DNA of 64,000 nucleotides from Mesorhizobium sp. (GCA_004020315.1 SAQG01000023.1:1-64000); one strand, 5' to 3'. Shown: positions 32,568-42,097, numbered from the stretch's first letter. Numbers and translations: made by a program. Notes: a model not told the origin generated them from the sequence alone.

Positions 32568-33740
32568 TCAAAGAGCGCCGATGAGTGAGCACATGTGGTG
32601 TTGTGCGTCTTCCATCACCGAGGCCCAAGGCCGTTCCCGTTTCGAGACCAGCACGGCGGAGGGATAGTAGGGCGTGCGATCGCCCTCGACCGGCCAGGAA
32701 CGTTTGAATCCATCACCAAGAATAAAGACCGACGGGATGCCGAGCGCGCCCGCCAGATGCGCCCCGGTATTGCTGATGGTTACCACGGCGTCCATCGCAG
32801 CAACCTGCGCCGCGAAAAGGTCCATATCGACGAGTTGGTCGATTGATCCGTCATGGAGAATACGCGCGAGCTCGCCATCGGTCAGGATCTTCAGGTCGGA
32901 CGCGATCTGGCCATATTGCAGCGAAACGAACCTGAGGTCCGGACGGCTGATAAGCCCGCGCCATGCCGTAAGTGGCGGCAGGTCCTTGCCGGGGTTGGAG
33001 CTGCCCCATGCAATGCCGACCAACGGCCGGCCATCCTTCCGATAGTGAGCGCGAAGTTCAGCGACCCGCGCCGGATCCGGCTTCAGCGGGACGAAATGCT
33101 CCCGGATCGTGGTCTCATCCGTTTCGAACACGGCAGTCAGATGCTGAACGCCCGCAAAGGCCTGGGCCTCGCCATAGGCGGCCTTGTTCCCCGGACCGAC
33201 AGCTCGCACATCGGCGGCGGGAAATGTCCGCTGAAAGAGCGGCACCAACCGGTGCTCGACCAGGACGATCAAACGAGCGGCCCGGGCGAGCGCACGGCCG
33301 ACGGAACTCGCATGGTGGATCGCGGTGGCCAGACCCTGCTTTTCGGTCTCCATCAGATCGACGAGCAGGGTTTGGTCCGAGATATCCTGACCGAGCCATT
33401 CGCCGTTGACGCGGCCCTCAACGATATGGCGCCGGGCAATCTTGAGCTCGGCCGCCGGGCCGTAGGCGCCCATACGCATCAGCGCCTTGCTAAGTTCGTC
33501 GAGCAGGTGAACCTCGCCCCTCGACTTCGCAATTGACCCCAGAGCCAGGGCTTTCGGCAGTGCGGACGACCAATCGCGCGCCTCGATGCTTCGCCGATAA
33601 TCCGCCATCTGATCGGCAATGTCGCCATCACGCCAGCGAAGGAAAAGCTGCCGCCGGTGGCGGCGGAACCAGACTTTGTATTTGTAGCCGGCAAGCGCGA
33701 CAACGCGGCGGAACCGGCGAAGAAGTTGGCTAGCGGCCAT
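32568..33740 (-). CDS. GT9/heptosyltransferase-like protein, copy 3
   Basis: A 390-residue protein with a helical TPR-like N-terminal part (about 30-110) and a GT-B C-terminal domain like ADP-heptose transferases. The signature DAVVTISNTGAHLAGALGIP (about 313-332) followed by FKRSWPVEGDRTPYYPSAVL is shared with its two upstream neighbours. The canonical Asp-Thr of this motif is Asn-Thr here. Start at 33740 is chosen for GTGGAG eight bases upstream; the frame continues 12 codons into the previous gene. Confidence 0.85.
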   Translation of the reverse strand: MAASQLLRRFRRVVALAGYKYKVWFRRHRRQLFLRWRDGDIADQMADYRRSIEARDWSSALPKALALGSIAKSRGEVHLLDELSKALMRMGAYGPAAELKIARRHIVEGRVNGEWLGQDISDQTLLVDLMETEKQGLATAIHHASSVGRALARAARLIVLVEHRLVPLFQRTFPAADVRAVGPGNKAAYGEAQAFAGVQHLTAVFETDETTIREHFVPLKPDPARVAELRAHYRKDGRPLVGIAWGSSNPGKDLPPLTAWRGLISRPDLRFVSLQYGQIASDLKILTDGELARILHDGSIDQLVDMDLFAAQVAAMDAVVTISNTGAHLAGALGIPSVFILGDGFKRSWPVEGDRTPYYPSAVLVSKRERPWASVMEDAQHHMCSLIGAL

Positions 33741-34929
33741 CACCAACTCCACCGATGATTTGCGCAACCCGTTCACGTGCTTCCTGCATTGCGGACGCCC
33801 ATGGCTGGTCGCCTTTTCGAACCAGTCGAACGCTTGGATAAGTGGCTACTGTGTCGCCGAAGGCAGGCCACGACAGCCGAAAACCATCGTCGAGCATGAC
33901 GACAGTCGGAACGCCAAGCGCTCCCGCCAGATTGGCGCCGGTATTGCTGATCGTCACCACCGCATCGAGTGCTGCGATTTGCGCTGCAAAGCGGTCCATA
34001 TCCGACAACTGGTCGACGGAAGCGTCATGGATAATGCGTCCCGGCGCCCAGCGTTCGAATTCGGAGAGCGCTGGCCCGACATCGCCATATTGCATACTGA
34101 TGAAACGTCCCGGCAGATTGCCGAGCAGCGCCCGCCAGTCATCCAGAGCCGGCAGGTCCTTGCTCTTGTTCAGGCTTCCCCAGGCGAAGCCGATCAGAGG
34201 CCCCGGGCCATGATCGAGATAACTGCTGCGTAGCTCGGCGACCAGTCGGCGGTCCGGATCCAACGGAAGGAATGGCGCGCGTGCTGTCGGCTCATCTGGC
34301 CAGAAGTGCCTCGCCAGTGTCTCGAAGCAGGCGAACACATCGGCGTCCACCGCCGCAACCTCCCCTTCTCCCTCTAGCCTGACATCGAGCGCGGGATAGG
34401 TTCGGCGATAAAGTGGCGCGAGTCGCGGCTCGACGAAGACGGTGCATCGGTCGGCAGCTGCGACCGCCGGCCCAAGCAGCGATGCGAATTGGAGGAAGAT
34501 TGCAAGATCGCCTTCGCGCCGCTCAACGGCGAGCCTGCGACCCGCAAGATCACTGCCATCCCATTCGGGCCGGCCGGGCACTTGCTTGCTCGACGCAATC
34601 AACTGCCAGGCACGATTGCCGCCGCGGAGACGTCTCAGTCCACGCCCGGCTTTTTTGACAAGCCCGCGATCGCCAAGCTGCTCACCGAGCAGGCCGAGTG
34701 CCAGCGCATGCTCCCGGGCCGCCTGCCAATCACATCGCTCGATACTCTGCGCCATCAGGTTCGCATGGCGTTTGACGCTTTCGTCAGCGTGGCGCGAGGG
34801 GCGCCTGAAAAACTTCTTTGCCCGATCGAGAACCTTCGCCAGCCGCTTGCCGTCAACACCTTGCGGACGCAGGTCGGCGGCTTTTGCCTTTTCAAGGATG
34901 GATCGTCTGTTCGGCACGGCGAGCCTCAA
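33730..34929 (-). CDS. GT9/heptosyltransferase-like protein, copy 2
   Basis: A 399-residue paralogue of the flanking genes. A basic N-terminus (KVLDRAKKFFRRPSRHADES) is followed by TPR-like helices, then the GT domain with WGSLNKSKDLPALDDWRALL and DAVVTISNTGANLAGALGVP (about 320-339), then FRLSWPAFGDTVATYPSVRL. The usual His of the motif is Asn in this copy (GAN for GAH), which may affect activity. It overlaps the upstream copy by four bases. Confidence 0.85.
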   Translation of the reverse strand: MRLAVPNRRSILEKAKAADLRPQGVDGKRLAKVLDRAKKFFRRPSRHADESVKRHANLMAQSIERCDWQAAREHALALGLLGEQLGDRGLVKKAGRGLRRLRGGNRAWQLIASSKQVPGRPEWDGSDLAGRRLAVERREGDLAIFLQFASLLGPAVAAADRCTVFVEPRLAPLYRRTYPALDVRLEGEGEVAAVDADVFACFETLARHFWPDEPTARAPFLPLDPDRRLVAELRSSYLDHGPGPLIGFAWGSLNKSKDLPALDDWRALLGNLPGRFISMQYGDVGPALSEFERWAPGRIIHDASVDQLSDMDRFAAQIAALDAVVTISNTGANLAGALGVPTVVMLDDGFRLSWPAFGDTVATYPSVRLVRKGDQPWASAMQEARERVAQIIGGVGDGR

Positions 34930-36104
34930 CTATCGCCAGACAGCGTCGAACGCGCCGTCAGCATCGACGAGAGCCGCCGGCCGACGCCGTCGAGCACCAC
35001 CGGCCATGGGCGTCCTTCCTTGCGAATGACGACGCCGTTAGGATACCAAGGCGTTCGATCGCCAATCACTGGCCACGCTGTCTGAAACTTGTCGTCGATC
35101 AGAAAAACAGTCGGAACACCGAGTGCTCCGGACAGATGGGCCGCCGTATTGCTGATCGTTACGACGGCATCGAGCGCGGCGACCTGCGCGGCAAAACGGT
35201 CCATATCAACCATCTGGTCGACACTGTCATCATAGATAAGCCGCGCGTCATTGCCGTTGCGCAGGCGCCGCAGCGCCGGCTTGATCTGTCCGTACTGGAG
35301 GGAAACGAACGTCGCGTGTGTCTGGGCGATGAACCGTGCCCATTCGGGGAAATCAGGCACGTCCTTTGTATGGGATTTGCTGCCCCAGGACAGACCCACC
35401 AGAGGCAGATCCGTCATCGAGCGATAGCGCTTGCGGAATGTCTCGACGAGTTCAGGATCTGCCCGCAGCGGCACAAAATCGGCGGCAAGTCTTTCAGCAT
35501 CGCGGCCGAAGACCCAGGCGAGATTTTCGAAGGTCGCAAATTTGTCAGCAACGACCTTCTGCTGCGCTGGGACCACGGCCGCAGTCGGGAACGTCCGCTG
35601 CACAAGTGATACGAGACGCGGCTCGACCCGAATTGTCGCACTTTGCGCACATGCTGCGGCAGCGCCGGCCAGTCGCGCATGGCGGATCACCCGGCCCAGA
35701 CTGCGAGGATCATCCTCTACGAGATCGATCAGCAATGTACCCGAACCGAGATGTTCTCCAGTCCACTCGTTCGCACCTTTTCCTTTTCGTAGCCGGCGAG
35801 CGGAAAGCCGAAGCTCGGCCGCCCGCGCGAAGTTGCCCAGCCGTTCGAACGCCTGGCCTGCCTTGTGCATCATCTCGGGGTCGTGGGCACGATCGGCCAT
35901 GATGGCCATTTTATTGGTACTTGCTTCAAGGCCTGTCCAGTCCCTGCGCGCGATCAGCGCGTCGACCTTGGCCTGCTGCTCAAGAACGGAACGAGGTTTG
36001 GAGCCGGTAAACAGCCTCTGTACGGCCTTTGTGTATCGGCGCAACTGCAGGCCCAATCCACCAATCACGTACCGGATATAGGAACCGTGGTAAAAGCTGG
36101 TCAT
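34926..36104 (-). CDS. GT9/heptosyltransferase-like protein, copy 1
   Basis: A 392-residue paralogue, first of three in tandem. It has the same layout: basic N-terminus, TPR-like helices (about 45-110), then a GT-B domain with WGSKSHTKDVPDFPEWARFI and DAVVTISNTAAHLSGALGVP (about 310-329), then FQTAWPVIGDRTPWYPNGVV. It begins six bases after the stop of the MsbA-like exporter gene, so the four genes form one transcript. Donor sugar unknown. Confidence 0.87.
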   Translation of the reverse strand: MTSFYHGSYIRYVIGGLGLQLRRYTKAVQRLFTGSKPRSVLEQQAKVDALIARRDWTGLEASTNKMAIMADRAHDPEMMHKAGQAFERLGNFARAAELRLSARRLRKGKGANEWTGEHLGSGTLLIDLVEDDPRSLGRVIRHARLAGAAAACAQSATIRVEPRLVSLVQRTFPTAAVVPAQQKVVADKFATFENLAWVFGRDAERLAADFVPLRADPELVETFRKRYRSMTDLPLVGLSWGSKSHTKDVPDFPEWARFIAQTHATFVSLQYGQIKPALRRLRNGNDARLIYDDSVDQMVDMDRFAAQVAALDAVVTISNTAAHLSGALGVPTVFLIDDKFQTAWPVIGDRTPWYPNGVVIRKEGRPWPVVLDGVGRRLSSMLTARSTLSGDS

Positions 36105-36110
36105 CGGCCT

Positions 36111-37916
36111 TCAGCGCGATACGCTCTGCCGCAGCGTTTTGCCGCCTTCAATGATCGGAGCCGACGCTTCCAGATGGAAGATCGAGCGATAGATTTCACT
36201 GCGCTCGGCAAGCTCGTCGTGAGTTCCGGAGTCCGCGAGCATGCCAGCGTCAAATACCAGAATACGATCGGCCGCCTTGATGGTTGAAAGCCTGTGCGCA
36301 ATGCAGATCACCGTGCGCTGAAATGCATCGTCGAACGCAGCCTCCATGACCGCCCGCTCGTTTTCGCCGTCGAGCGCGGAGGTTGCTTCGTCGTAGACTA
36401 TCACCGGAGCATTTTTGAGCAGGGCGCGCGCGATGGCAACGCGTTGTTTCTGCCCGCCCGACAGATTGGTACCGCTCGGCCCGACAAGCGTGTCGAGCCC
36501 GTTTTCCAGGTTAGAGGCAAAGCTGGTGACCCGGGCTAGGTCCGCCGCGGACTCGATCTCCCGATCGGTGGCGTTCGGGCGTCCGTCACGAATGTTGTCA
36601 CGGATCGAGCCTTCGAACAGGAAGACGTCCTGTGACACCAGTGCGATATTGTCGCGAACGTCGGAGAGGCTGATCTTCGAAATATCCTTTCCGTCGAGGA
36701 GAATCCTGCCCTTGTCCGGCTCCATCAGGCGCAGGACAAGATTGACGATGGTTGTCTTGCCGGCGCCGGAGCGGCCGACGATCGCCAGCTTCTCACGAGG
36801 TCGCACCTCGAAGGAAACACCGTGCAGCGCCGGGCTGTTGCCGCCATAGGTGAAGGCGACATCTTCAAAACGGATGCTGCCCTCGACATCGGTGAGATGC
36901 TCGCCCGCGGTTGCGAGTTGTCGCTGTTCGGGGGTATCGATCAAATCATACATCTGCTCGACGGCCACCATTTGCTTCTGGATGTCAACATTGACCCGGG
37001 CGAGCCGCTTGACGGGCTCATAGGCAAGCATAAAGGCGGTTATGAAGCCCATGAACTCGCCCGGCGTCTTGCCGTTACCGAGGGTCTGCCAACTGGCATA
37101 CATAACGAAAAGGCCGATGATGAAACCGCCGCCGGTCTCCATCAACGGACTCATCAACGCCGATGTCCGGTTGATCTGGATCCCGCGCCTTTCCATCTTG
37201 CCGACTGCCTTTGCGAAGCTGGCGGCTGCCTTGTCTTCGAGCTGGAAGGACTTGATGGTGCGGATGCCTTCGACGGCTTCCGTGCCGATCGACTGGACCA
37301 GTGCAGCCAACTCCGTCTCACCCCTTGCCAGCGCCTTGAGCTTCCTGGTTATGGCGCCCACCGATAGGAACAGCAGCGGTAGAACCGTCACGGATATCAG
37401 CGACATCACCGGATCCTGCTTGACCATGACGCTTGCCAGGGCAATCAGCTTGAGCACATCGGAAACAGAGCTGCTTGTGAGGGTGAGAATAACGGCGGCC
37501 CCGGCGCGCGCGTTGAACATGATCTTGGAGACGAATTTCGCCGGATGCTGGTTGGCGAACCGGCCGATGTCGAAACGCACCATTCGGGAAAACTGCCGAT
37601 TTTGAAGGTCCGAAACGATAGCCCGGCGAATCTTCCCCGTCGTAATAGTCTGGCAGTAGTCAGCGATCCCTTTGATCAGGAAAATGCCGATAATCACGAG
37701 GCTGATACCCCATGCGGCGGCAGCGTTCCGATCCACATAAATGGTATTGATCATGACACTCATGATCCAAGCCGTTGCGCCGGTCGCCGCCGCAGCGGCG
37801 ATCGAACACAGCAAGCCTGTCACATACAGCGTCTTATGCGGTGGCAGGTTTTCGACGATCAGGCGCTTGACCGGCGGATACGTCAGGGCCGCTGAAATTC
37901 GTTTCTTTGCGCTCAT
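36111..37916 (-). CDS. MsbA-like ABC exporter (fused permease and ATPase)
   Basis: A 601-residue half-transporter working as a dimer. Six membrane helices occupy about 30-310. The ATPase has Walker A GRSGAGKTT (381-389), signature LSGGQ (485-489) and Walker B VIVYDE (505-510) with ATSALD. It resembles lipid A flippase MsbA and polysaccharide/glycolipid exporters. Being first in the operon with three GT9-like genes, it likely flips their product. It is probably not the housekeeping msbA, which usually lies near lpxK/waaA; that is inference. Confidence 0.92.
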   Translation of the reverse strand: MSAKKRISAALTYPPVKRLIVENLPPHKTLYVTGLLCSIAAAAATGATAWIMSVMINTIYVDRNAAAAWGISLVIIGIFLIKGIADYCQTITTGKIRRAIVSDLQNRQFSRMVRFDIGRFANQHPAKFVSKIMFNARAGAAVILTLTSSSVSDVLKLIALASVMVKQDPVMSLISVTVLPLLFLSVGAITRKLKALARGETELAALVQSIGTEAVEGIRTIKSFQLEDKAAASFAKAVGKMERRGIQINRTSALMSPLMETGGGFIIGLFVMYASWQTLGNGKTPGEFMGFITAFMLAYEPVKRLARVNVDIQKQMVAVEQMYDLIDTPEQRQLATAGEHLTDVEGSIRFEDVAFTYGGNSPALHGVSFEVRPREKLAIVGRSGAGKTTIVNLVLRLMEPDKGRILLDGKDISKISLSDVRDNIALVSQDVFLFEGSIRDNIRDGRPNATDREIESAADLARVTSFASNLENGLDTLVGPSGTNLSGGQKQRVAIARALLKNAPVIVYDEATSALDGENERAVMEAAFDDAFQRTVICIAHRLSTIKAADRILVFDAGMLADSGTHDELAERSEIYRSIFHLEASAPIIEGGKTLRQSVSR

Positions 37917-38138
37917 TCCGTTTCCCGATGCGATGTATCGTTTTCTGACGACCCTCGCTCCTGCCGATCCATGAAAATTTTCTCGGCGCCGTCACACATG
38001 CGCCAAACTGATACCTGACGTCTGACTTCGTTCGAAGTTATAGTCAATCTTGAATCCTCCTGATTGCGGCTAGCGGCGAAGCGGACTAAGTGTCGGGCAT
38101 TGCCGTCGGCGGCCGGCTATAAAGATCATGGAGCCATT
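37917..38138. other. Divergent promoter region
   Basis: About 220 A+T-rich bases between the exporter operon and the GSCFA gene. It should carry both promoters. CTTCGTTCGAAG near 38027 is a short palindrome. No known operator was recognised. Confidence 0.4.
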
Positions 38139-39170
38139 GTGACATTGCTAGAGCGAGTTCGACGAAAGTATCTTCGGCTCCGCCACCAACTCGGATACGT
38201 TAAACCTATTCGTTTGATGGCATCGAACAAAGCAAACACGAAGTATGACGACTTTGCCAGTTCTTGCACCATTACAATCCGCAAAACCTCAATATTCACT
38301 TCTGACGATATATTCTTTACGATGGGGAGTTGCTTCGCGCAGGAAATTCGACGTGCATTGACAAGCAGACATATCGCATGCGTTCCGTCTTACAGAAATA
38401 TCAGCTTCGACCCGACACAGGCCATTGTAGATGAGCTGCCTCGGCAGGAGCATATGAACTTCTACAACACCTTCACTGTTCGCCTTCAGGTCGAGCAAAT
38501 GCTTGGCTTGTGGGATCAGGCCGATGACGACTGGTGGCAGGTCAAGAAACGTGCTCCTTGGGGCCCAATCTGCTTTCAGGACCCGTACCGCCGCGGCATC
38601 TTCGCCAAATCTCCGGAAGTTCTCAGAGAGGTCATCGAGAGCATGAACCGAGAGATGCGGGTTGGCTTCGATGCAGCCACGGCATTCATATTTACCTTCG
38701 GAATGACTGAGGTCTTCATCAACAAAGCCAGTGGCAAAGTAGCAGCACAAAAACCGCTCTATCGCGGCGGAGGCGGAATGCAGGAAACGACGCTTCACGT
38801 CAGCAGCTTTCAGGAAAACTACGCCAACGTGATGGCTACCGTGGACATGGTCCGTCGACACAAACCCGATGCACCGATAATTCTAACAGTCTCACCGGTT
38901 GCATTGGCTCGCACGTTTCAAGACGTGGATGTCGTGACTGCGAGCACTGAAGGCAAGTCCGTTCTTCGAGCTGTGCTTGGTCAAGTCTGCCGGGAACGGG
39001 ACAATGTCCATTATCTGCCCTCATTCGAGCTTGTCACCTATGGAGGCCTTAATCGCAGCTATAGAGAGGACTTGCGGCACGTAAAGAAATCAGTCGTCGA
39101 TGAGATCGTTGATCAGTTCTTCAATGCGTACTTTGCTCCGTCGGGCGTAGCCCCAGCTATTCAGCGCTAA
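38139..39170 (+). CDS. GSCFA family protein
   Basis: A 343-residue protein with the name-giving motif in FFTMGSCFAQEI (about 60-71), followed by IFTFGMTEVFINKA (about 186-199) and VSPVALARTF. GSCFA proteins resemble SGNH/GDSL hydrolases and are common in polysaccharide loci, where an acyl transfer or hydrolysis role is suspected. GTG at 38139 is preferred; the frame is open to TTG 38064. The gene is A+T-richer than average. Its stop overlaps the convergent methyltransferase stop by four bases. Confidence 0.88.
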   Translation: MTLLERVRRKYLRLRHQLGYVKPIRLMASNKANTKYDDFASSCTITIRKTSIFTSDDIFFTMGSCFAQEIRRALTSRHIACVPSYRNISFDPTQAIVDELPRQEHMNFYNTFTVRLQVEQMLGLWDQADDDWWQVKKRAPWGPICFQDPYRRGIFAKSPEVLREVIESMNREMRVGFDAATAFIFTFGMTEVFINKASGKVAAQKPLYRGGGGMQETTLHVSSFQENYANVMATVDMVRRHKPDAPIILTVSPVALARTFQDVDVVTASTEGKSVLRAVLGQVCRERDNVHYLPSFELVTYGGLNRSYREDLRHVKKSVVDEIVDQFFNAYFAPSGVAPAIQR

Positions 39171-39904
39171 CTTGCCTTTACGACAATCGCCTGCCCCGTC
39201 GGAAGTTCGATGATGCCTTCCGGGCGGTTATCGAAGAATTGGTCAAAGGCCTTGCGGGCTCCAGGACAGAGCGCAGAGCCGTAGTCGTCACATATGATCA
39301 TGCCATGCGCACACATTCGATCGTAGAAAAAGGCAAGCGCGTCACGTGTCGGCTCGTATAGGTCGACGTCAATATGAACCAGGGCGAAACGCCGGTCGGA
39401 CACGCTGGGAAAAGTTTCTGGTATCCACCCGACATGAAAAGTGGTGTTGCTGAAGTCGGAAATGTTCTCTCTGGCTACCCTCTCGTCGGTGCTGAGATCG
39501 CCGGACTTCCATGACGTTCGGCCGTTTGGCTTGCCATCCTCTGCGGTTGGTTCCGAGAGGCCAGCGAACGAGTCAAAAAGGTGGTAGTGCCGTGGCCGAA
39601 GATCGCTCATCAGCATGAATATCGTCGACCGGCCTTGCCTTACGCCGCATTCGGCCACATCGCCATCGATACGCTCGATCGATCGCAAGCAGCTTTGCAG
39701 GACGAAAGCTCGGGGATCTGGAATCCCGCGGATGTTTTTGACCCGCTGCAGCGCCTTTCGGAAAAAAGGCTGGTGCCTCCAGACCATATGCCTGGAATAA
39801 ACATAGAACCCGTATTTGTCGGCCTTCTTCTGAGAGACCTTATACCAAGCCACGCCTCTGCGTTTTTTCGAAACAACAGCGAGTGCCACATCTCTTAATT
39901 TCAT
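39167..39904 (-). CDS. TylF/MycF-type SAM-dependent sugar O-methyltransferase
   Basis: A 245-residue methyltransferase of the macrocin O-methyltransferase family. VAECGVRQGRSTIFML (about 82-97) is the SAM loop. LVHIDVDLYEPTRDALAFFY (about 170-189) and IICDDYG with CPGARKAFDQFF carry the metal-binding Asp residues. In surface-glycan loci such enzymes methylate sugar hydroxyls, which fits here. It starts the right side of the glycan island. Confidence 0.92.
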   Translation of the reverse strand: MKLRDVALAVVSKKRRGVAWYKVSQKKADKYGFYVYSRHMVWRHQPFFRKALQRVKNIRGIPDPRAFVLQSCLRSIERIDGDVAECGVRQGRSTIFMLMSDLRPRHYHLFDSFAGLSEPTAEDGKPNGRTSWKSGDLSTDERVARENISDFSNTTFHVGWIPETFPSVSDRRFALVHIDVDLYEPTRDALAFFYDRMCAHGMIICDDYGSALCPGARKAFDQFFDNRPEGIIELPTGQAIVVKAS

Positions 39905-40294
39905 CGGTACCAGTCATTCGATATGTTCATAAAGCGGGCGGAATCGAAAGCCCTGCCGGCATCAGACGCGGAATGAAGTCGGGTTCCGGCTGAAGGACAT
40001 GGGCTTAGAGCGCCGCAAGAAGCACTTTCCGGTGCCCGTAATAAGGCAATGTCGAGAATGGAACTCGCATGGGGTGCGACTCAAGATCACGGGTCACGTG
40101 CCTGGCCCCAGTCAGGAAATAGTCGATCCCTGCCGGGCTGTCGGAGTTAACTCACTGCCAGGCTCGCGCTGCGCGCGCAGTTGATCGCACCGGCGTCTCA
40201 TTATCACATGTTTGCATGCAGCCAGATCAATGCCCTGCGGGAGGTGCGCGTCGAAAAGCTCAGGCTCGTCATCGCGCTTGCGGCGGCGAGAGGT
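39905..40294. other. Intergenic stretch, nothing recognised
   Basis: About 390 bases with no supported gene. Short plus-strand frames here lack ribosome sites and family resemblance. It marks the right edge of the glycan island. Confidence 0.5.
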
Positions 40295-40921
40295 TCAGTC
40301 GACTGCCCCGACCAGAACGTCGGGGTGTTCAAGTATCGCGACCCAGCGCCCGGTATCTGTGGACGATTGCCTTTTTAGAAATCTATATCCAGTTTCCGAC
40401 CAAAGCTTCACATCGTCGGTGAGGTTGTCGAGCACATAGTCGCCTTTGTCGGTCTTGACCGTCAGCACAGCGTGCCCCTCGCCGTCCGTCTTTCTGACGA
40501 CGGTGATTAGAAGGTTCGAGAGCGATATGCCCTCCAAATTGAGCATCTGGCGCTTAAGCAGGACGTAATCCTCGCAGTCACCGACCGCGCTGTCAGGATA
40601 GGACCAAAATTCCATCGTGCCGTGAACGGCAAAATCGCTCTCGGGCTTGATCGATTTATTCACGAGTTTGGTGACGGACGCGAGCTTATCTTCCATTCCA
40701 CTGGTCATAAGGACCGGAGGGACCCTGCCTGATCGTATCCTGCATTCTTCGGCCTGCCTTCGGCAAAATTCGATGTAGCCGACCGGGATGGACGTCCCCT
40801 GCCCGGTGGCCATGGCACCAGGCACCGCATCGGCCGAAGCTTTCTCCATCGGCGTCGCGGATATCATCAAGCCTATCAGTAGGCCGGCACACAGCCATGC
40901 CCGCGGTATCACTAATCCCAT
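40295..40921 (-). CDS. Transglutaminase-like cysteine protease (BTLCP family)
   Basis: A 208-residue periplasmic protein of the bacterial transglutaminase-like cysteine proteinase family. A signal helix is at about 5-25 (AWLCAGLLIGLMISATP). The catalytic triad is visible: Cys in GDCEDYVLLKR (about 115), His in GEGHAVLTV (about 150) and Asp in DYVLDNLTD (about 165). LapG of pseudomonads belongs here and cuts surface adhesins under c-di-GMP control, but no LapD partner is next to this gene. ATG at 40921 is chosen over a TTG ten codons earlier. Confidence 0.92.
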   Translation of the reverse strand: MGLVIPRAWLCAGLLIGLMISATPMEKASADAVPGAMATGQGTSIPVGYIEFCRRQAEECRIRSGRVPPVLMTSGMEDKLASVTKLVNKSIKPESDFAVHGTMEFWSYPDSAVGDCEDYVLLKRQMLNLEGISLSNLLITVVRKTDGEGHAVLTVKTDKGDYVLDNLTDDVKLWSETGYRFLKRQSSTDTGRWVAILEHPDVLVGAVD

Positions 40922-41513
40922 CCGCCCCGCCCAGGTAACGACCCGAAACAATCTTTAATATCGCGTTACCATCTTTTCATGGGCACATCAACGCAGCCGA
41001 CACACAATTTAAAGTTACGGTCGCGAACCCGTCACCAACGACCTGATGCTGGGCGCCGTGCGGTCAACGCTAGCAGACTTCCATGGCCACTGAAAAATCA
41101 TGACCCTCGCGTGTTGTCGCATGACCATATCGATGCACCTTCGATCATCGACGGCCACCAAAGGGGAGTTGTTCCGCTTTTAGCTCATCGGGGTTCTTCG
41201 GCAGCGCCGCTTACCGGACCTGAAGACGATGCCGACACGTATTTGGCTGCGCAACCGAGGACAGGCGACCGAAAAAATTATAGCCAAATTTGTCGAAGTC
41301 CAAGAGCTACGGGGCCCTCGCGTGAATCGTCATACATTCGGATACACTTCGACAGCACTCGGGCAAACCTCTGCGACAGGCGTGGCGTAGGTTTCAATCG
41401 TGAGCAGGAAGCCTCGTCATAGTGACAGGACAGAAGCCGACCGCGATTTCGCACGCAATACCGCGCGAGGCGCCGGTTGGCAGGTCTGCTCATTCTAAGA
41501 AAGGAAAAATACC
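40922..41513. other. Intergenic stretch, no supported gene
   Basis: About 590 bases. A plus-strand frame 40979-41422 (147 codons) has odd composition, no ribosome site and no family resemblance, so it is not called. Nothing else was seen. Confidence 0.5.
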
Positions 41514-41753
41514 ATGAACAAACTTGCAACGGCTTTCGCCTTCCTCGCCTTGTCGACAGGCGTCTCTCTCGCTGCCGCTCAAAATCCGGACCGCGACCCG
41601 ACCCGCGGATTTGCTCCTGATCTCCACAACGGCGAAATCACCTTGGACACCAATCATACGGCTTCCTTGCCTCTGCCCGTGGAGGCCACGAAAGAAGAAC
41701 AACCACAACCCGGCAAGGTCCTCAGGGGTCGTGCACCATGGGCGGGCCGTTAA
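41514..41753 (+). CDS. Small secreted protein
   Basis: A 79-residue protein with a clear signal peptide (MNKLATAFAFLALSTGVSLA, cleavage near AAA-Q at about 22). The mature part, about 57 residues, is Pro/Asp/Glu-rich and likely unstructured, ending in VLRGRAPWAGR. AAGGAAAAATACC precedes the ATG. No family recognised. A 12-base-pair hairpin lies 30 bases after the stop. Confidence 0.8.
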   Translation: MNKLATAFAFLALSTGVSLAAAQNPDRDPTRGFAPDLHNGEITLDTNHTASLPLPVEATKEEQPQPGKVLRGRAPWAGR

Positions 41754-41783
41754 CATCCTGACCCCTTGTCCTCCCATGCAAAT

Positions 41784-41817
41784 GTCCAACCACCCCGTGC
41801 AACGAGGGTGGTTGGAC
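41784..41817 (+). terminator. Strong hairpin after the small secreted protein gene
   Basis: GTCCAACCACCC (41784-41795) pairs perfectly with GGGTGGTTGGAC (41806-41817) around a ten-base loop. No T-run follows on either side, so it may be a terminator without a tail, an RNA stability element, or a protein-binding palindrome. Confidence 0.55.
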
Positions 41818-42097
41818 AGGGGGTGCAAGAAAATCCGACCGCCATGGATGAATTGAACGTTTCAGGTGATAGCAATGAGTGTGTCAGGTCGCGAAGTCAG
41901 GAACCGGCCGTGGCGAGGCTTCGAGGGCCGCGTCTGATGCATCTGCGCGCTGTCAGTCGGCGGTCACATTGGCCGCTGCCATCCCTATCAGCGCCGCCGC
42001 GATCGGTTCCGCCTCAACCTCACCAAAGTGACCAGACCATAGGCGATAAACCCCGTCCCCTGCCCTGCTCCGGTTCTGAATGAGCCCATATCCCAGG
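41818..42097. other. Intergenic stretch, nothing recognised
   Basis: About 280 bases between the hairpin and the toxin gene. No gene or site could be supported. Confidence 0.5.

Noticed and set aside
36111..37916. Housekeeping msbA
   Set aside because: Operon with three GT9-like genes and not with lpxK or waaA; more likely a dedicated glycan exporter.
40979..41422. Plus-strand 147-codon frame
   Set aside because: No ribosome site, no recognisable domain, irregular codon use.
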